DNA of 64,000 nt from Paenibacillus sp. Root52 (GCF_001426865.1 NZ_LMFO01000030.1:124001-188000), one strand, 5' to 3'. Shown: positions 8,591-17,732, counted from the first letter of the stretch. The notes: generated by a model from the letters alone, not told the origin. Translations and numbers: made by a program.

Positions 8591-9538
8591 TCATTCCTGA
8601 TCTAGACTGGATTGATCGCTGCTTTGTTCCTGTAAATGTGCGACAGCCATCCGATGGCGATGGAGCAATTCCTGCCGGATATACGATGGCTCTAGAATCG
8701 TGAGTTCAGCGCCAAATGACATAAGGAAAGAATACAAGCGTTCGCCCTCATGAATCTCTAAGGATACAAGCAATCGACCATCAGGCCGTTTCTCAATCCG
8801 GGAGGGGTCAAAGTAATCGTATGCCCGATATGCAATTGCACTTGAGAATTGTAGCTTTAATGATATAGGTGTGTTGGCTGTGTGATCCTTCGTGTCAGAG
8901 CCCTCGCTTGTTGTGTTCTCGTCCATAAGTGTGGATCGCAGCTTGAGTTCAGATATACGTTTCATTTTATAGGTCTGGGCTTCGGGGTGGTGAGGTCGAT
9001 TCCGGTCATAGCCTTTGAAGTACCAAGTATTGTTTTTGAAAATTAATTTGATCGGTTCGATCGTCTCTATACTAGACTCGCCGTCTGAATCGACATAATG
9101 AAATGTCATGAGCTGCTTGCTGAGGATGGCAAGCTTCACCTGGTTAAATAGTTCTCTCTCTTGCATGGGAATGCTACCCCAAGGAGAAAAATCAAATTCA
9201 ATCCAGTCCAGCTCATGGTCAAACATGGCGGTGAGCCGTTTCAACATATGTGCACTGTTCAGATGCGGGATGGCACTCACGCTATAAAGACCTAACAAAA
9301 TCTCATTCTGATCATCTTCAGATAGAAGCGACTTATCCATGACATAATTATCCATGAGATGAACACCACCATGTTTACCCGTTGTGGTATACACGGGAAT
9401 GCCTGCCGCACTTAATCGATCGATGTCACGGTATACGGTGCGTACCGATATTTCAAACAGGCGTGCCAGTTCAGGTGCAGTCGATTTCTTTTTCTCCAAT
9501 AACAACAGTAGCATTCTGAATAATCGGTTATTTTCCAT
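8591..9538 (-). CDS. HTH-WYL (YafY-type) transcriptional regulator
   Basis: 315 aa. Residues 1-60 are a DeoR-like winged helix (STAPELARLFEISVRTVYRD for the recognition region). Residues about 140-230 are the WYL ligand-sensing domain (LMTFHYVDSDGESS ... IKLIFKNNTWYFKGYDRNR). A WCX-like C-terminal extension follows. There is no ribosome binding site before ATG 9538. Instead an extended -10 box (TGGTATAAT) sits so close that the transcript would start at or next to the AUG, a leaderless arrangement. A dyad overlapping this promoter suggests autoregulation. It is divergent from the GH1 gene, a possible target. Confidence 0.85.
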   Translation of the reverse strand: MENNRLFRMLLLLLEKKKSTAPELARLFEISVRTVYRDIDRLSAAGIPVYTTTGKHGGVHLMDNYVMDKSLLSEDDQNEILLGLYSVSAIPHLNSAHMLKRLTAMFDHELDWIEFDFSPWGSIPMQERELFNQVKLAILSKQLMTFHYVDSDGESSIETIEPIKLIFKNNTWYFKGYDRNRPHHPEAQTYKMKRISELKLRSTLMDENTTSEGSDTKDHTANTPISLKLQFSSAIAYRAYDYFDPSRIEKRPDGRLLVSLEIHEGERLYSFLMSFGAELTILEPSYIRQELLHRHRMAVAHLQEQSSDQSSLDQE

Positions 9539-9544
9539 GTTGTA

Positions 9545-9568
9545 ATTATACCATGACAGAAGGTGTCA
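9545..9568 (-). promoter_or_regulatory. Leaderless promoter and operator-like dyad of the WYL regulator
   Basis: On the minus strand TGGTATAAT (plus 9545-9553) ends six bases before the ATG at 9538. Immediately upstream is the inverted repeat TGACA-GAAGG-TGTCA (plus 9554-9568), well placed to block RNA polymerase. TGACA/TGTCA dyads are, from memory, common ahead of YafY-like genes. The divergent GH1 gene starts 71 nt to the right and could share this operator. Confidence 0.6.
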
Positions 9569-9638
9569 GGGTATGGATGTTAGACTGGGTATATAGTGTT
9601 GCTAAGCGAATAGAGACGAACAGAGGAGGAACGAAGAT

Positions 9639-11072
9639 ATGAAAATGAAAGATGGATTTTTCTGGGGTGGCGCTACGGCTGCCAATCAATTTGAAGGTGG
9701 ATGGAATAAGGGCGGCAAAGGCCCAAGCACTTCCGATATGATGACAGGGGGTACGCATACGACTCCACGACGCATTACATCTGTATTGGAAGAGGGAACG
9801 TATTATCCGAGCCACGAAGCGGTTGATTTTTACGGTCATTACAAAGAGGACATTGCTCTTATGGCTGAAATGGGCTTCAAAATGTTCCGTATGTCGATCA
9901 ACTGGTCAAGAATCTATCCTAACGGTGACGATCTGGAACCGAACGAAGAGGGATTGAAATTCTACGATAATGTCTTTGCTGAGCTGAGAAAATATAACAT
10001 TGAACCACTCGTGACGATTTCTCACTATGAGACACCATTTGGTCTAACCGAGAAGTATAATGGCTGGGCATCCCGTGATTTGATTGACTTCTATATTCGA
10101 TATTGTACAACCCTCTTCAACCGCTACAAGGATCAGGTGAAGTACTGGTTGACGTTCAATGAGATCAACTGTCTGACAATGCCGCTTGGTGCGTATATGG
10201 CGGGTGGTATTCGATTTGAAGGCAAAGAGACGCTGACGGATGGAGTCGATGAACCACAGACTCGTTTCCAAGCATTGCATCACCAGTTCGTTGCGAGTGC
10301 GAAAGCAGTTAAGCTTGCTCATGAGATCAATCCTGATTTCCAAATTGGCTGTATGATCGCCTTCATGACGACATATCCGAATACATGTAACCCAGACGAT
10401 ATGTTGCTCGCACAGAAGAAGGATCAGATTTCGAACATGATCTGTGGAGATGTGCAGGTTCGCGGCGCATACCCTGGATTTGCTAAACGTTTCTTTGCGG
10501 AGCAAGGTATCCAAATCGAGATGCACCCGGATGATGCACAGACACTGCGCGAAGGTTGCGTAGACTTCTACTCCTTCAGTTACTACATGTCTTTGGTTGA
10601 AAGTGCAGATGAGACGCTGGAGAGAGCAGAAGGCAACCTACTGGGCGGTATTAAAAATCCGTATCTGGAAGCTTCCGACTGGGGCTGGCAGATCGATCCG
10701 AAAGGACTGCGTTACACGTTGAACCACCTGTATGACCGTTATCAGGTTCCACTGATGGTGGTAGAGAATGGTCTGGGCGCGGTTGATGTGGTAGAGGAAG
10801 ACGGCTCCATTAACGATGACTACCGGATTGACTATCTGAAAGGTCACATTGAGCAGATGAAAGAAGCTGTTGCAGATGGCGTAGATCTTATTGCGTATAC
10901 GATGTGGGGATGTATCGACCTTGTGAGTGCTTCTACAGGGGAGATGAAAAAACGGTATGGCTTTATCCATGTCAACAAAGACAATGATGGTAATGGTGAT
11001 CTGAGCAGAACACCGAAGAAGAGCTTCTACTGGTACAAAAAAGTCATTGAATCCAATGGTGAACAACTGTAA
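9639..11072 (+). CDS. 6-phospho-beta-glucosidase, GH1
   Basis: 477 aa, full GH1 length, no signal peptide. It hydrolyses beta-glucosides, probably 6-phosphorylated ones, in the cytoplasm. FFWGGATAANQFEGGW is the N-terminal GH1 signature. The acid/base Glu is E175 in LTFNEI and the nucleophile is E376 in VVENGLG. The C-terminal TGEMKKRYGFIHV segment, with its Ser/Lys phosphate-binding pattern, is typical of the phospho-specific BglA/BglH/AscB branch. RBS GGAGGA lies about 9 nt before ATG 9639. No PTS permease is nearby, so the substrate must arrive through a transporter elsewhere. It is divergent from the WYL regulator. Confidence 0.92.
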   Translation: MKMKDGFFWGGATAANQFEGGWNKGGKGPSTSDMMTGGTHTTPRRITSVLEEGTYYPSHEAVDFYGHYKEDIALMAEMGFKMFRMSINWSRIYPNGDDLEPNEEGLKFYDNVFAELRKYNIEPLVTISHYETPFGLTEKYNGWASRDLIDFYIRYCTTLFNRYKDQVKYWLTFNEINCLTMPLGAYMAGGIRFEGKETLTDGVDEPQTRFQALHHQFVASAKAVKLAHEINPDFQIGCMIAFMTTYPNTCNPDDMLLAQKKDQISNMICGDVQVRGAYPGFAKRFFAEQGIQIEMHPDDAQTLREGCVDFYSFSYYMSLVESADETLERAEGNLLGGIKNPYLEASDWGWQIDPKGLRYTLNHLYDRYQVPLMVVENGLGAVDVVEEDGSINDDYRIDYLKGHIEQMKEAVADGVDLIAYTMWGCIDLVSASTGEMKKRYGFIHVNKDNDGNGDLSRTPKKSFYWYKKVIESNGEQL

Positions 11073-11108
11073 TTCACTGTAATTGGCTGACGATATAATA
11101 AAAAATGT

Positions 11109-11146
11109 AACCCGCTTGTCCTGTAATAGGGATAGGCGGGTTTATT
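11109..11146 (+). terminator. Terminator after the GH1 gene
   Basis: AACCCGCTTGTCC (11109-11121) pairs, with two G-U wobbles, with GGATAGGCGGGTT (11130-11142), followed by TATT. The U tract is modest. Confidence 0.65.
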
Positions 11147-11214
11147 AATCTGTTGTTACGCTACTCTACTTTAACGTACTCTACAGATACATAGATAATA
11201 GATTCTCGACCATA

Positions 11215-11223
11215 TGGTATAAT
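11215..11223 (+). promoter_or_regulatory. Extended -10 promoter of the TIMP-like gene
   Basis: TGGTATAAT is a perfect extended -10 element. It lies only 2 nt before an in-frame ATG at 11225, so transcription should start after that codon. This supports the downstream ATG 11252 as the real start. Confidence 0.6.
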
Positions 11224-11251
11224 CATGAAAAAAAGGAAATGGAGGCATGTT

Positions 11252-11815
11252 ATGAAACGAATATCCTTTCTAACCATACTCATTGTCCTTGTTACATTAG
11301 GATTTACCATTTACCCGGGAGAGAAAGCCTATGCTTGTAGCTGTGTCGACAGTAATGCATTAGAAAAGCTAGATACCTACTCGGCGGTATTTGAGGGAAA
11401 GGTTACTGAAAAAGGCGCCCGAAGCCAGTTCGGATTTGGCGAATACCGCAAATATACTTTTGAAGCAGTAAGAGCATGGAAGGGAGTTCATGAGCAGAAG
11501 CTTACAATTCATAGTCTGGATCAAGGTTCCGCATCATGTGGATTTCAATTTACCAAAGGTGAAACCTATCTGGTGTTTGCTTCCTCGGATGAAAAAGACC
11601 AAACGCTGAAAACGACTCTGTGCAGCGGTAATAAACCCATTTCCCAAGCGGGTGAAGATGTAAAATTACTAGGAGCAGGAGAGTGGGTCACTGAAGATGA
11701 CTCGGGTTCAACGAATTCAACTGCTAATTATTTATTCCCACTCGTTCTAGGTAGTATAGGGTTGTTTCTTGTTATTGTTGTAGCAGTAATTTATGTCCGT
11801 AGACGGCAGAAGTAA
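11252..11815 (+). CDS. Secreted membrane-anchored TIMP/netrin-like protein
   Basis: 187 aa. A signal peptide (ISFLTILIVLVTLGFTIY) leads to a mature N-terminus at or near YACSCVD, the CxC start typical of TIMP/NTR-like domains. The domain continues SAVFEGKVTEKG, YTFEAVRAWKG, GSASCGFQFTKGETYLVFA and TLCSGN; two further cysteines could pair with the first two. The C-terminus has one membrane segment (about 160-182) and a basic RRRQK tail, so the domain is displayed outside. In animals NTR domains inhibit metalloproteases; the bacterial role is not established. GGAGG lies 6 nt before ATG 11252. Bacterial relatives are often mis-named as cobalt transport proteins. Confidence 0.75.
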   Translation: MKRISFLTILIVLVTLGFTIYPGEKAYACSCVDSNALEKLDTYSAVFEGKVTEKGARSQFGFGEYRKYTFEAVRAWKGVHEQKLTIHSLDQGSASCGFQFTKGETYLVFASSDEKDQTLKTTLCSGNKPISQAGEDVKLLGAGEWVTEDDSGSTNSTANYLFPLVLGSIGLFLVIVVAVIYVRRRQK

Positions 11816-11823
11816 CCACTTCT

Positions 11824-12600
11824 TTAATTCAGTTGTTTCATATATTCATAGGCGGTAATGCCAAAGAAACGTTTGAAATGACGGTTAAGATGCGTGAGAT
11901 CCACGAACCCGCACTGAGCTACAGCAGCGTAGATGTCCTTATCGTTCTCCAAAGATTGGCGTGCGCGCTCTACTTTGCAATTCAGGAAAAACTGGTACGG
12001 AGAAATACCGGCTTGTGCTTTGAACTCACGAATGAATTGATATTTGGACATGCCAAGTTGGGTGCAAAGGTCGTCCAGTTTAAGCACATCGTCGATACTG
12101 TAGAACATCATTTCTTTTGCCGTACGCACAAGGCTGCTGGTAGCTCTATGCGGTACGATTACTTCGTTTTCTCTAGCTAACAGGCTCGCTAGATTGAGCA
12201 GTAGCTCGCTGCATAAAGCTTCGTCTCGGCCATGCTGAACAGCATCGTTCACCCTGAGAATTGCTCGCGCAAGTTCAGGGTCATAAACGATGGGTGTTGA
12301 GAAGTGTAACTCCTTCTTTCCCAGCACCTCGGCCATCCGTTCTGGCTTGAAATATAACATGACATAATCGATTCCTTCACGGTCATAGGAGCTACCATCA
12401 TGCGTCTGCTCTCGATTGAATAACATGACGCCATTTTTGTGAGAAGCTTGATAATGACCATCCAGATTATATTGTTGAATGCCTCGAAGAGTTACCCCTA
12501 CCGCATATTCCTCGTGACAATGTTTTTTGTATGTGAAATCTGTAAAGCTGGCGGAGAGAGCCAGCACATCCTCTGATTTTTTGTAATTGAACAATTCCAC
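11824..12600 (-). CDS. AraC-family transcriptional regulator
   Basis: About 258 aa. The N-terminal half is a cupin-like AraC ligand-binding domain (KKHCHEEYAVGVTLRG). The C-terminal 100 residues carry two helix-turn-helix motifs: LDDLCTQLGMSKYQFIREFK and AAVAQCGFVDLTHLNRHFKR. It follows the LysE-type exporter gene by about 15 nt on the same strand, so the two form an operon in which the regulator probably controls the exporter. GGAGGT upstream is 7 nt from GTG 12600 and 4 nt from TTG 12603; I chose the GTG. The signal sensed is unknown, perhaps an amino acid. Confidence 0.85.
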   Translation of the reverse strand: MELFNYKKSEDVLALSASFTDFTYKKHCHEEYAVGVTLRGIQQYNLDGHYQASHKNGVMLFNREQTHDGSSYDREGIDYVMLYFKPERMAEVLGKKELHFSTPIVYDPELARAILRVNDAVQHGRDEALCSELLLNLASLLARENEVIVPHRATSSLVRTAKEMMFYSIDDVLKLDDLCTQLGMSKYQFIREFKAQAGISPYQFFLNCKVERARQSLENDKDIYAAVAQCGFVDLTHLNRHFKRFFGITAYEYMKQLN

Positions 12601-12615
12601 CAAGCTAACCTCCGA

Positions 12616-13200
12616 TCACGAGATGATTCCCGATACCATAATGGCTGAGTATAACAAAAATAGAGCCATGAGGATACTCGTTGTTTTTTGATGATGATTA
12701 AGAAACGTTCTGAAGATAGACCCGAACACGACCCAACTGGAGTAGGCTAAAAATCCAATGAGTGTAATGAGCATAACGAACATAAACGAAGATAGAGAAC
12801 TATTGTAATAGGGCAATACATAACTAGGAATGACGGTGAACGTAAACAGAATGACTTTGGGATTCAAAAATTGCATGATGAACCCGTTCAGGAAACCAGT
12901 AACTTGTTTCGGTGCATCCGAAGTGGAGCCCATTTTGTATACCTGGTAAGCCAGGTATAGCATGTACATACTCCCTACGATCTGCATCATTTTTATCATG
13001 CTGGGCAGAACGCCTGCGAGCAGATGATTAAGAAAGGCGGAAGCGGCAAGCAGCAGACCGAACGCAAGTGTGGCACCCCACACATATTGCATCGTTTTGC
13101 GTGCGCCTATCTTCTGCGTTGAAGACAGAATAACAATATTGCTAGGGCCAGGTGTGAAGGTAACGATAATGCAGTAGATCAAAAAGGATGTAATATTCAT
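12616..13200 (-). CDS. LysE/RhtB-family amino acid exporter
   Basis: 194 aa with about six membrane segments. The family marker TFTPGPSNIVIL lies in the first segment. Other family features are GATLAFG in segment 2, YLAYQVYKMG after segment 3 and MQFLNPKVILFTFT in the middle. These proteins export amino acids or homoserine-lactone-like compounds by proton antiport. GAGGGGAC lies about 6 nt before ATG 13200. It is the first gene of the pair with the AraC-type regulator downstream. The substrate cannot be told from sequence. Confidence 0.88.
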   Translation of the reverse strand: MNITSFLIYCIIVTFTPGPSNIVILSSTQKIGARKTMQYVWGATLAFGLLLAASAFLNHLLAGVLPSMIKMMQIVGSMYMLYLAYQVYKMGSTSDAPKQVTGFLNGFIMQFLNPKVILFTFTVIPSYVLPYYNSSLSSFMFVMLITLIGFLAYSSWVVFGSIFRTFLNHHQKTTSILMALFLLYSAIMVSGIIS

Positions 13201-13342
13201 CTGAAGTCCCCTCTAGAAGTAATATGGTTCTATGATCATATGCCAGAGAGACTTCGAGCTTATAGTACATTATTGCAGCAGAATTATTGACTAGAGCAGC
13301 GGTAGCTTCTTTTCGAAAGCAAAGAGTGGTTTTCTTTTTGAA

Positions 13343-13357
13343 TGATTGCGTTTACAA
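13343..13357 (+). promoter_or_regulatory. cre site (CcpA operator) before the sensor operon
   Basis: TGATTGCGTTTACAA read on the minus strand is TTGTAAACGCAATCA. This fits the degenerate cre consensus WTGNAANCGNWNNCW at every position. It lies 50 nt before the binding-protein gene at 13407 and predicts glucose repression. Confidence 0.65.
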
Positions 13358-13406
13358 TTTAGAACGAAGTGTAAGGTGATCAGACCACTTAAGGGAAGTG
13401 AACGGT

Positions 13407-14414
13407 ATGAAGAAAATGCTGTTGGTATACATTTTGCTTATTGCAGCATTTGCATTATATGTTCTGAGATTTGAATACACCAGTCAGGCGAACAGTTCTT
13501 GGGAGAACCGGGGGCTGCGTGGTGATATTGGCGAGACATACATCATGATAACGTTCCAATCCGGTCTAGAGTATTGGAAGAGTCCGCTCAAAGGATTCGA
13601 GGATGCCGCGGATACGCTTGGCGTGACTGTTGAATACCGCGGAGCTACCCGATATGACGCGAAGGAGCAGACAACTGTAATTGAGCAGGCAATCGCGCGG
13701 AAGCCCGCAGGTATTGCTATATCTGCCATCGACCCACAATCGTTGATCCCGGCGATTAACAAGGCAATCGAAGCGGACATTCCCGTCATCCTGTTCGATG
13801 CAGATGCACCCGATAGCCAGGCCTATTCCTTCCTCGGGACGGATAACTACAAGTCTGGTGTAACGGCAGCGGATAAAATGGCTGAGTTGTTGGGGCGTGA
13901 GGGTGAGGTTGCCGTTCTGACCCTACCGGGACAACAAAATCATGAAGAGCGAACGAAGGGTTTCCGGGATACGATTCAGGAACGATACCCGTCCATGAAG
14001 GTCGTTGAAATTGCGGATGGACACGGAGATGCGGTGATATCTAGAGAAGAGACGGTAAGAATGATGAAGGCTCACCCGCAATTGGCAGGTATTTTTGTGA
14101 CCGAGGCAACAGGAGGGGCAGGAGTCGGTGAGGCTGTGCAGAATGCAGGGGAAGGTCACGGACTGCAAATCATTTCTTTTGACACGAACAAAGTGACACT
14201 CGACATGATCAAGAATGGTACGATCTCGGCCACGATTGCGCAGGGAACCTGGAACATGGGATATTGGTCGCTTCAGTATTTGTTCCATCTTCATCACCAG
14301 TTAACAGTGCCTGCTCCATCCTCTTCTCGCGAAAATGCGCCGTTACCGGTAATGGTAGACACAGGGATTTCAGTAGTGACACGCTCCAATGTGGATGATT
14401 ATTATGCCAAATAA
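13407..14414 (+). CDS. Membrane-anchored sugar-binding protein, XylFII/RbsB-like (sensor component)
   Basis: 335 aa. A periplasmic-binding-protein fold of the RbsB group (Peripla_BP_4) follows a single N-terminal hydrophobic segment (LLVYILLIAAFALYVL). There is no lipobox cysteine and no obvious cleavage site, so it is probably anchored. ETYIMITFQSGLEYWKSPL opens lobe 1; GIAISAIDP and DIPVILFDAD are typical strand-loop elements of the family. It heads an operon with a kinase and a response regulator (11-bp overlap with the kinase gene). In Clostridium beijerinckii, XylFII partners LytS and YesN to sense xylose ahead of a xylose ABC transporter, the same layout as here. ATG 13407 has AAGGGA 10 nt upstream. 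Confidence 0.8.
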   Translation: MKKMLLVYILLIAAFALYVLRFEYTSQANSSWENRGLRGDIGETYIMITFQSGLEYWKSPLKGFEDAADTLGVTVEYRGATRYDAKEQTTVIEQAIARKPAGIAISAIDPQSLIPAINKAIEADIPVILFDADAPDSQAYSFLGTDNYKSGVTAADKMAELLGREGEVAVLTLPGQQNHEERTKGFRDTIQERYPSMKVVEIADGHGDAVISREETVRMMKAHPQLAGIFVTEATGGAGVGEAVQNAGEGHGLQIISFDTNKVTLDMIKNGTISATIAQGTWNMGYWSLQYLFHLHHQLTVPAPSSSRENAPLPVMVDTGISVVTRSNVDDYYAK

Positions 14415-16380
14415 CAAGGAGCATGTTGAGGAAAATAATGCTTGGAATCGGCAAAATTGGCACTCTTCGCTCAGAAATGGTGTTAAGCGTTTATGGCTGC
14501 GTAATATGCCACTGCGCTACCAGTTGATGCTGTTATTTTTACTATTTGCTATCGTACCTTCGGTTGGACTCGGATTGCTTGTGAACTGGACGGTAGAGCG
14601 GGTGGTGGAAAGACAAGTTGAGGGACATACGATGCAGCTTATTGGCAAAGTGAATGAAGGTCTTAATACCAAAATGGAAAATTTGCAAAATATGACTTAC
14701 TTGATTGCATTTGACCCGGATATCGATGCATTTATGCATGGAGATACACCTCCGGATCTGGATGAGGAACTCGATTCGATAAGCAATACAGAGAGTGCTC
14801 ATTTAGAGCAGAAGCAGCAGAAGCAACTGTATGACATCAAGCAAACTTTGCAGGGATTCACAACGTTGTACCCGGAAATCGCTGGCATCGTGCTCGTCAA
14901 TGGCAACGGAGACTATATTAGTAATGAGATGTATCCCCGAACGGAGCAGGGGTTGACCGAGGAGGCATGGTATCGAGAAGCTTCAGCTCACCCAGGTATC
15001 TTTACTGTACTAGGTCAACCGAAAGAGCGTAATATTACGACGCATGTCCGCTACAAGGATGATGAGATTGTATCGGTTGCACGCTCCATTACAGATGAAG
15101 AATCGGGACGTGTGCGAGGAGTCATTATGATTGATCTTAAGCTGAGATCTGTCTCGCAGGCTGCACGCAACGTGACCTTGGGTAAATCCGGGTATGTCAT
15201 GGTAACGGATGCAGAAGGACAGAGCGTGTATAAGCCTCAACATCCCCTGATTAAAGATATCCCTGCGGATTGGTTTCCCTCCGAGGACAGCGGAACGTTT
15301 ACCGCCGAGACGGATGGTGGCACGTTATTATTCATGTACCAGTCCTCCACCTTTACCGGGTGGAGAACCGTAGGCGTATTTCCAACAAGGGAATCCATTA
15401 CGGAGGTTCGGCAGATACAGTTTTATGTGGTTAGTTTTGTGTTTGTGGTGTGTTTGTTCGGTTTAAGTGCGTCTCTATGGTTCTCGCGTTCTATCGCTCA
15501 GCCTATTTTTCGCTTAATGTCTTATATGCGCAGAGCAGAGACTGGTAATCTTAGAGCAGGTCGCTGGAGCGATCGTGCCGATGAGATTGGCATGTTGGGG
15601 AACAGCTTCAATCGAATGCTCGTACAGATTCGGCAGCTCATGTCGCTGAATGAATTACGGGAACGACAGAAGCGGGATGCGGAAATGCGTAGTTTGCAGG
15701 AGCATATTAAACCCCATTTTTTATACAATACACTGGACACGATTCACTGGATGGCTCGCAAAGAGGGGGCAGATGACGTATCGGGCATGGTGGGTGCGCT
15801 GTCTCGACTGTTTCGAATTGGGCTTAGTAAAGGTCAGGATTATATTCCGCTGCGTTCCGAGCTTGAACATATTAGCAGTTACCTGCAAATTCAGCAGACA
15901 CGATACCGTGATCGGTTACAGTATACATTGAATGTTCCTGAGGAACTGCAGAACCTGTACATGTTGAAGTTGTTGCTTCAACCATTGGTGGAGAACGCTA
16001 TCTATCATGGAATCAAAGGTCGACGTGGGCCAGGCCTGATCCGTGTGGAAGCTAGGGTAGAACGTGGCAGATTACTTCTTATGGTGGAGGACGATGGAGC
16101 GGGTATGTCCGCCGAGCGACTTGCAGAAATGACAGATTTGCTAGATGTTCCTCTAGAGAGCTTGGAGTCAACTTCTCCAGGTATGACCGGTAAAAGCTAT
16201 GGGATGCTGAACGTACAAGCCCGATTACGACTGTCCTTTGGTGATGAATGCGGAATCGTACTGGCAAGTCGGGAAGGCGAGGGAACTTGCGTAACTATTA
16301 TTCATCCGCTAATGCAAGAACTGCCACCACTCCCACGAGCGCAGCGACTTAATAATGAAGAGAGGCAGGAGAACGAATGA
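14404..16380 (+). CDS. YesM/LytS-type sensor histidine kinase
   Basis: 658 aa. Membrane segments lie at about 38-60 and 337-358, flanking a 270-residue extracellular Cache-like sensor domain. A HAMP domain (about 358-412) and a His_kinase domain follow; KPHFLYNTLDTIHW places the phospho-acceptor at about H438. The ATPase has N box QPLVENAIYHGI and G box VEDDGAGM. It would phosphorylate the regulator that follows, sharing an ATGA overlap at 16377-16380. The start is uncertain: ATGs at 14389, 14395 and 14404 are all in frame, none has a strong ribosome binding site, and translation may be coupled to the upstream gene. The upstream binding protein may present the sugar. Confidence 0.9.
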   Translation: MPNNKEHVEENNAWNRQNWHSSLRNGVKRLWLRNMPLRYQLMLLFLLFAIVPSVGLGLLVNWTVERVVERQVEGHTMQLIGKVNEGLNTKMENLQNMTYLIAFDPDIDAFMHGDTPPDLDEELDSISNTESAHLEQKQQKQLYDIKQTLQGFTTLYPEIAGIVLVNGNGDYISNEMYPRTEQGLTEEAWYREASAHPGIFTVLGQPKERNITTHVRYKDDEIVSVARSITDEESGRVRGVIMIDLKLRSVSQAARNVTLGKSGYVMVTDAEGQSVYKPQHPLIKDIPADWFPSEDSGTFTAETDGGTLLFMYQSSTFTGWRTVGVFPTRESITEVRQIQFYVVSFVFVVCLFGLSASLWFSRSIAQPIFRLMSYMRRAETGNLRAGRWSDRADEIGMLGNSFNRMLVQIRQLMSLNELRERQKRDAEMRSLQEHIKPHFLYNTLDTIHWMARKEGADDVSGMVGALSRLFRIGLSKGQDYIPLRSELEHISSYLQIQQTRYRDRLQYTLNVPEELQNLYMLKLLLQPLVENAIYHGIKGRRGPGLIRVEARVERGRLLLMVEDDGAGMSAERLAEMTDLLDVPLESLESTSPGMTGKSYGMLNVQARLRLSFGDECGIVLASREGEGTCVTIIHPLMQELPPLPRAQRLNNEERQENE

Positions 16381-17633
16381 AGGAGTCTATTGAATCAACA
16401 ACGACTACCAAGAATTATCGTGTGCTTATAGCGGATGATGAACCAATCATTCGGGAGGGCATTCGGGATGCAATTGACTGGGCCACTCTCGGAATGGAAG
16501 TGGTCGGTGAAGCCGAGGATGGTGAGGAAGCACTGGAACGTGCGGTCGACATGGATGTTGATGTCGTATTAGTTGATATGAATATGCCGTTTCTGAACGG
16601 AATCGAACTGATTCGGGCTCTTCAGCAAAAGTGTCCAAGATGTCGTTATTTGATCATCTCAGGACATGATGAATTCGCTTATGCTCAAGAGGCTGTTCGT
16701 CTGGGCGTGGAGGATTACATCCTGAAGCCTGTAGAAGCTGAGCAATTGTATTCTGCACTTGGGCGCTTGCGTCAGCGGTTGGATGAAGAACATCAGCGGA
16801 CAGCCTATGTAAGGCAGGCTGCCCATCAGATTGAGCGCAATATTCCTCTGCTACGGCAGCGATTCTGTCTAGAGTGGCTTGAAGGGCAGATTGGAGGGAG
16901 AGATCTAAAGGAACAACTTACCTTTTTGCGTCTGCCCTCCACGCCACCTATTCAGATTGGAACGGTACGTTGGCCTGCTGCAGAAGCACGAAAGACCGTC
17001 ATGAGGGAGAATGATCGTCAACTGTTCCTTTATGCTGTTGAAAATGTTGTTAGTGAGCTGCTAGGAGATCTCCCGCATGTCTTATTTCGGGACGCCAGCG
17101 GGTTAATTGGCATATGTCTATGGCAGGAAGCTCCAGTTGAAATCGCTTCTCTGTTAGAACAGCAGATCAGTGCCTGCCTAAATATCGCCATTCATGCCCA
17201 TGTTGAGCTTCATACAGGCACACTGGAGGAAACCCCAAGCACGTATCGTCTTTGCCGTGAGCGGGTCTATGGGGAAGTTCGGTTGTCCCCGCTGGTTCGC
17301 AGGGCAAGACAACTTATTCAGGAAGAATATGCAGAGCGGGATCTAACGTTAGAATCGCTCGCCACTAGATTGCAAGTGTCCGCTGTATATCTTAGCCGAG
17401 TGCTTAAGAAAGAGCTCGACAACTCCTTCGTTACGCTCGTCACGCATGCTCGCATTCGCAAGGCTGTGCAACTGCTTGATTCCACAACGCTACCCATTCA
17501 TATGATCGCGGAGCGTGTAGGTTATGATACGCAGCACTATTTCAGTACTGCATTTAAGAAGGCGATGGGCATCTCGCCAGCTCAGTATCGCAAAGATGGA
17601 GGAACGGGCAATCGTTCTTCGGTTACACAGTAA
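16377..17633 (+). CDS. YesN-type response regulator, REC plus AraC HTH
   Basis: 418 aa. The receiver domain (residues 14-130) has acidic pair ADDE, phospho-acceptor D67 in VLVDMNMP, Ser in ISGHDEF and Lys in ILKPVE. The C-terminal 100 residues are an AraC-type DNA-binding domain (LESLATRLQVSAVYLSRVLK and MIAERVGYDTQHYFSTAFKK). The start overlaps the kinase stop codon by 4 bp, so translation is coupled. It most likely activates the monosaccharide transporter genes 330 bp downstream, as YesN does in the XylFII-LytS-YesN system. A hairpin with a U tract follows it. Confidence 0.92.
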   Translation: MKESIESTTTTKNYRVLIADDEPIIREGIRDAIDWATLGMEVVGEAEDGEEALERAVDMDVDVVLVDMNMPFLNGIELIRALQQKCPRCRYLIISGHDEFAYAQEAVRLGVEDYILKPVEAEQLYSALGRLRQRLDEEHQRTAYVRQAAHQIERNIPLLRQRFCLEWLEGQIGGRDLKEQLTFLRLPSTPPIQIGTVRWPAAEARKTVMRENDRQLFLYAVENVVSELLGDLPHVLFRDASGLIGICLWQEAPVEIASLLEQQISACLNIAIHAHVELHTGTLEETPSTYRLCRERVYGEVRLSPLVRRARQLIQEEYAERDLTLESLATRLQVSAVYLSRVLKKELDNSFVTLVTHARIRKAVQLLDSTTLPIHMIAERVGYDTQHYFSTAFKKAMGISPAQYRKDGGTGNRSSVTQ

Positions 17634-17689
17634 TTATGAAAGTTAAAATATGAATGACACCATAACGATGACTATCATAAAGATGTGAT

Positions 17690-17732
17690 CTACTTCCATG
17701 AAGTGAAGTAGAACATGTCTTTTTTGTTTTTC
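17690..17732 (+). terminator. Terminator of the sensor operon
   Basis: CTACTTC (17690-17696) pairs with GAAGTAG (17705-17711). A T-rich tract (TCTTTTTTGTTTTT) follows within 10 nt. It separates the sensor operon from the transporter operon in the 330-bp gap 17634-17964. Confidence 0.65.

Noticed and set aside
13923..14297. 124-codon antisense ORF inside the sugar-binding protein gene
   Set aside because: Complete overlap with a well-supported gene, with no ribosome binding site or recognisable domain.
14389..14403. Upstream ATG codons for the kinase gene
   Set aside because: They only lengthen the overlap with the binding-protein gene and have no ribosome binding site. Start choice remains uncertain.
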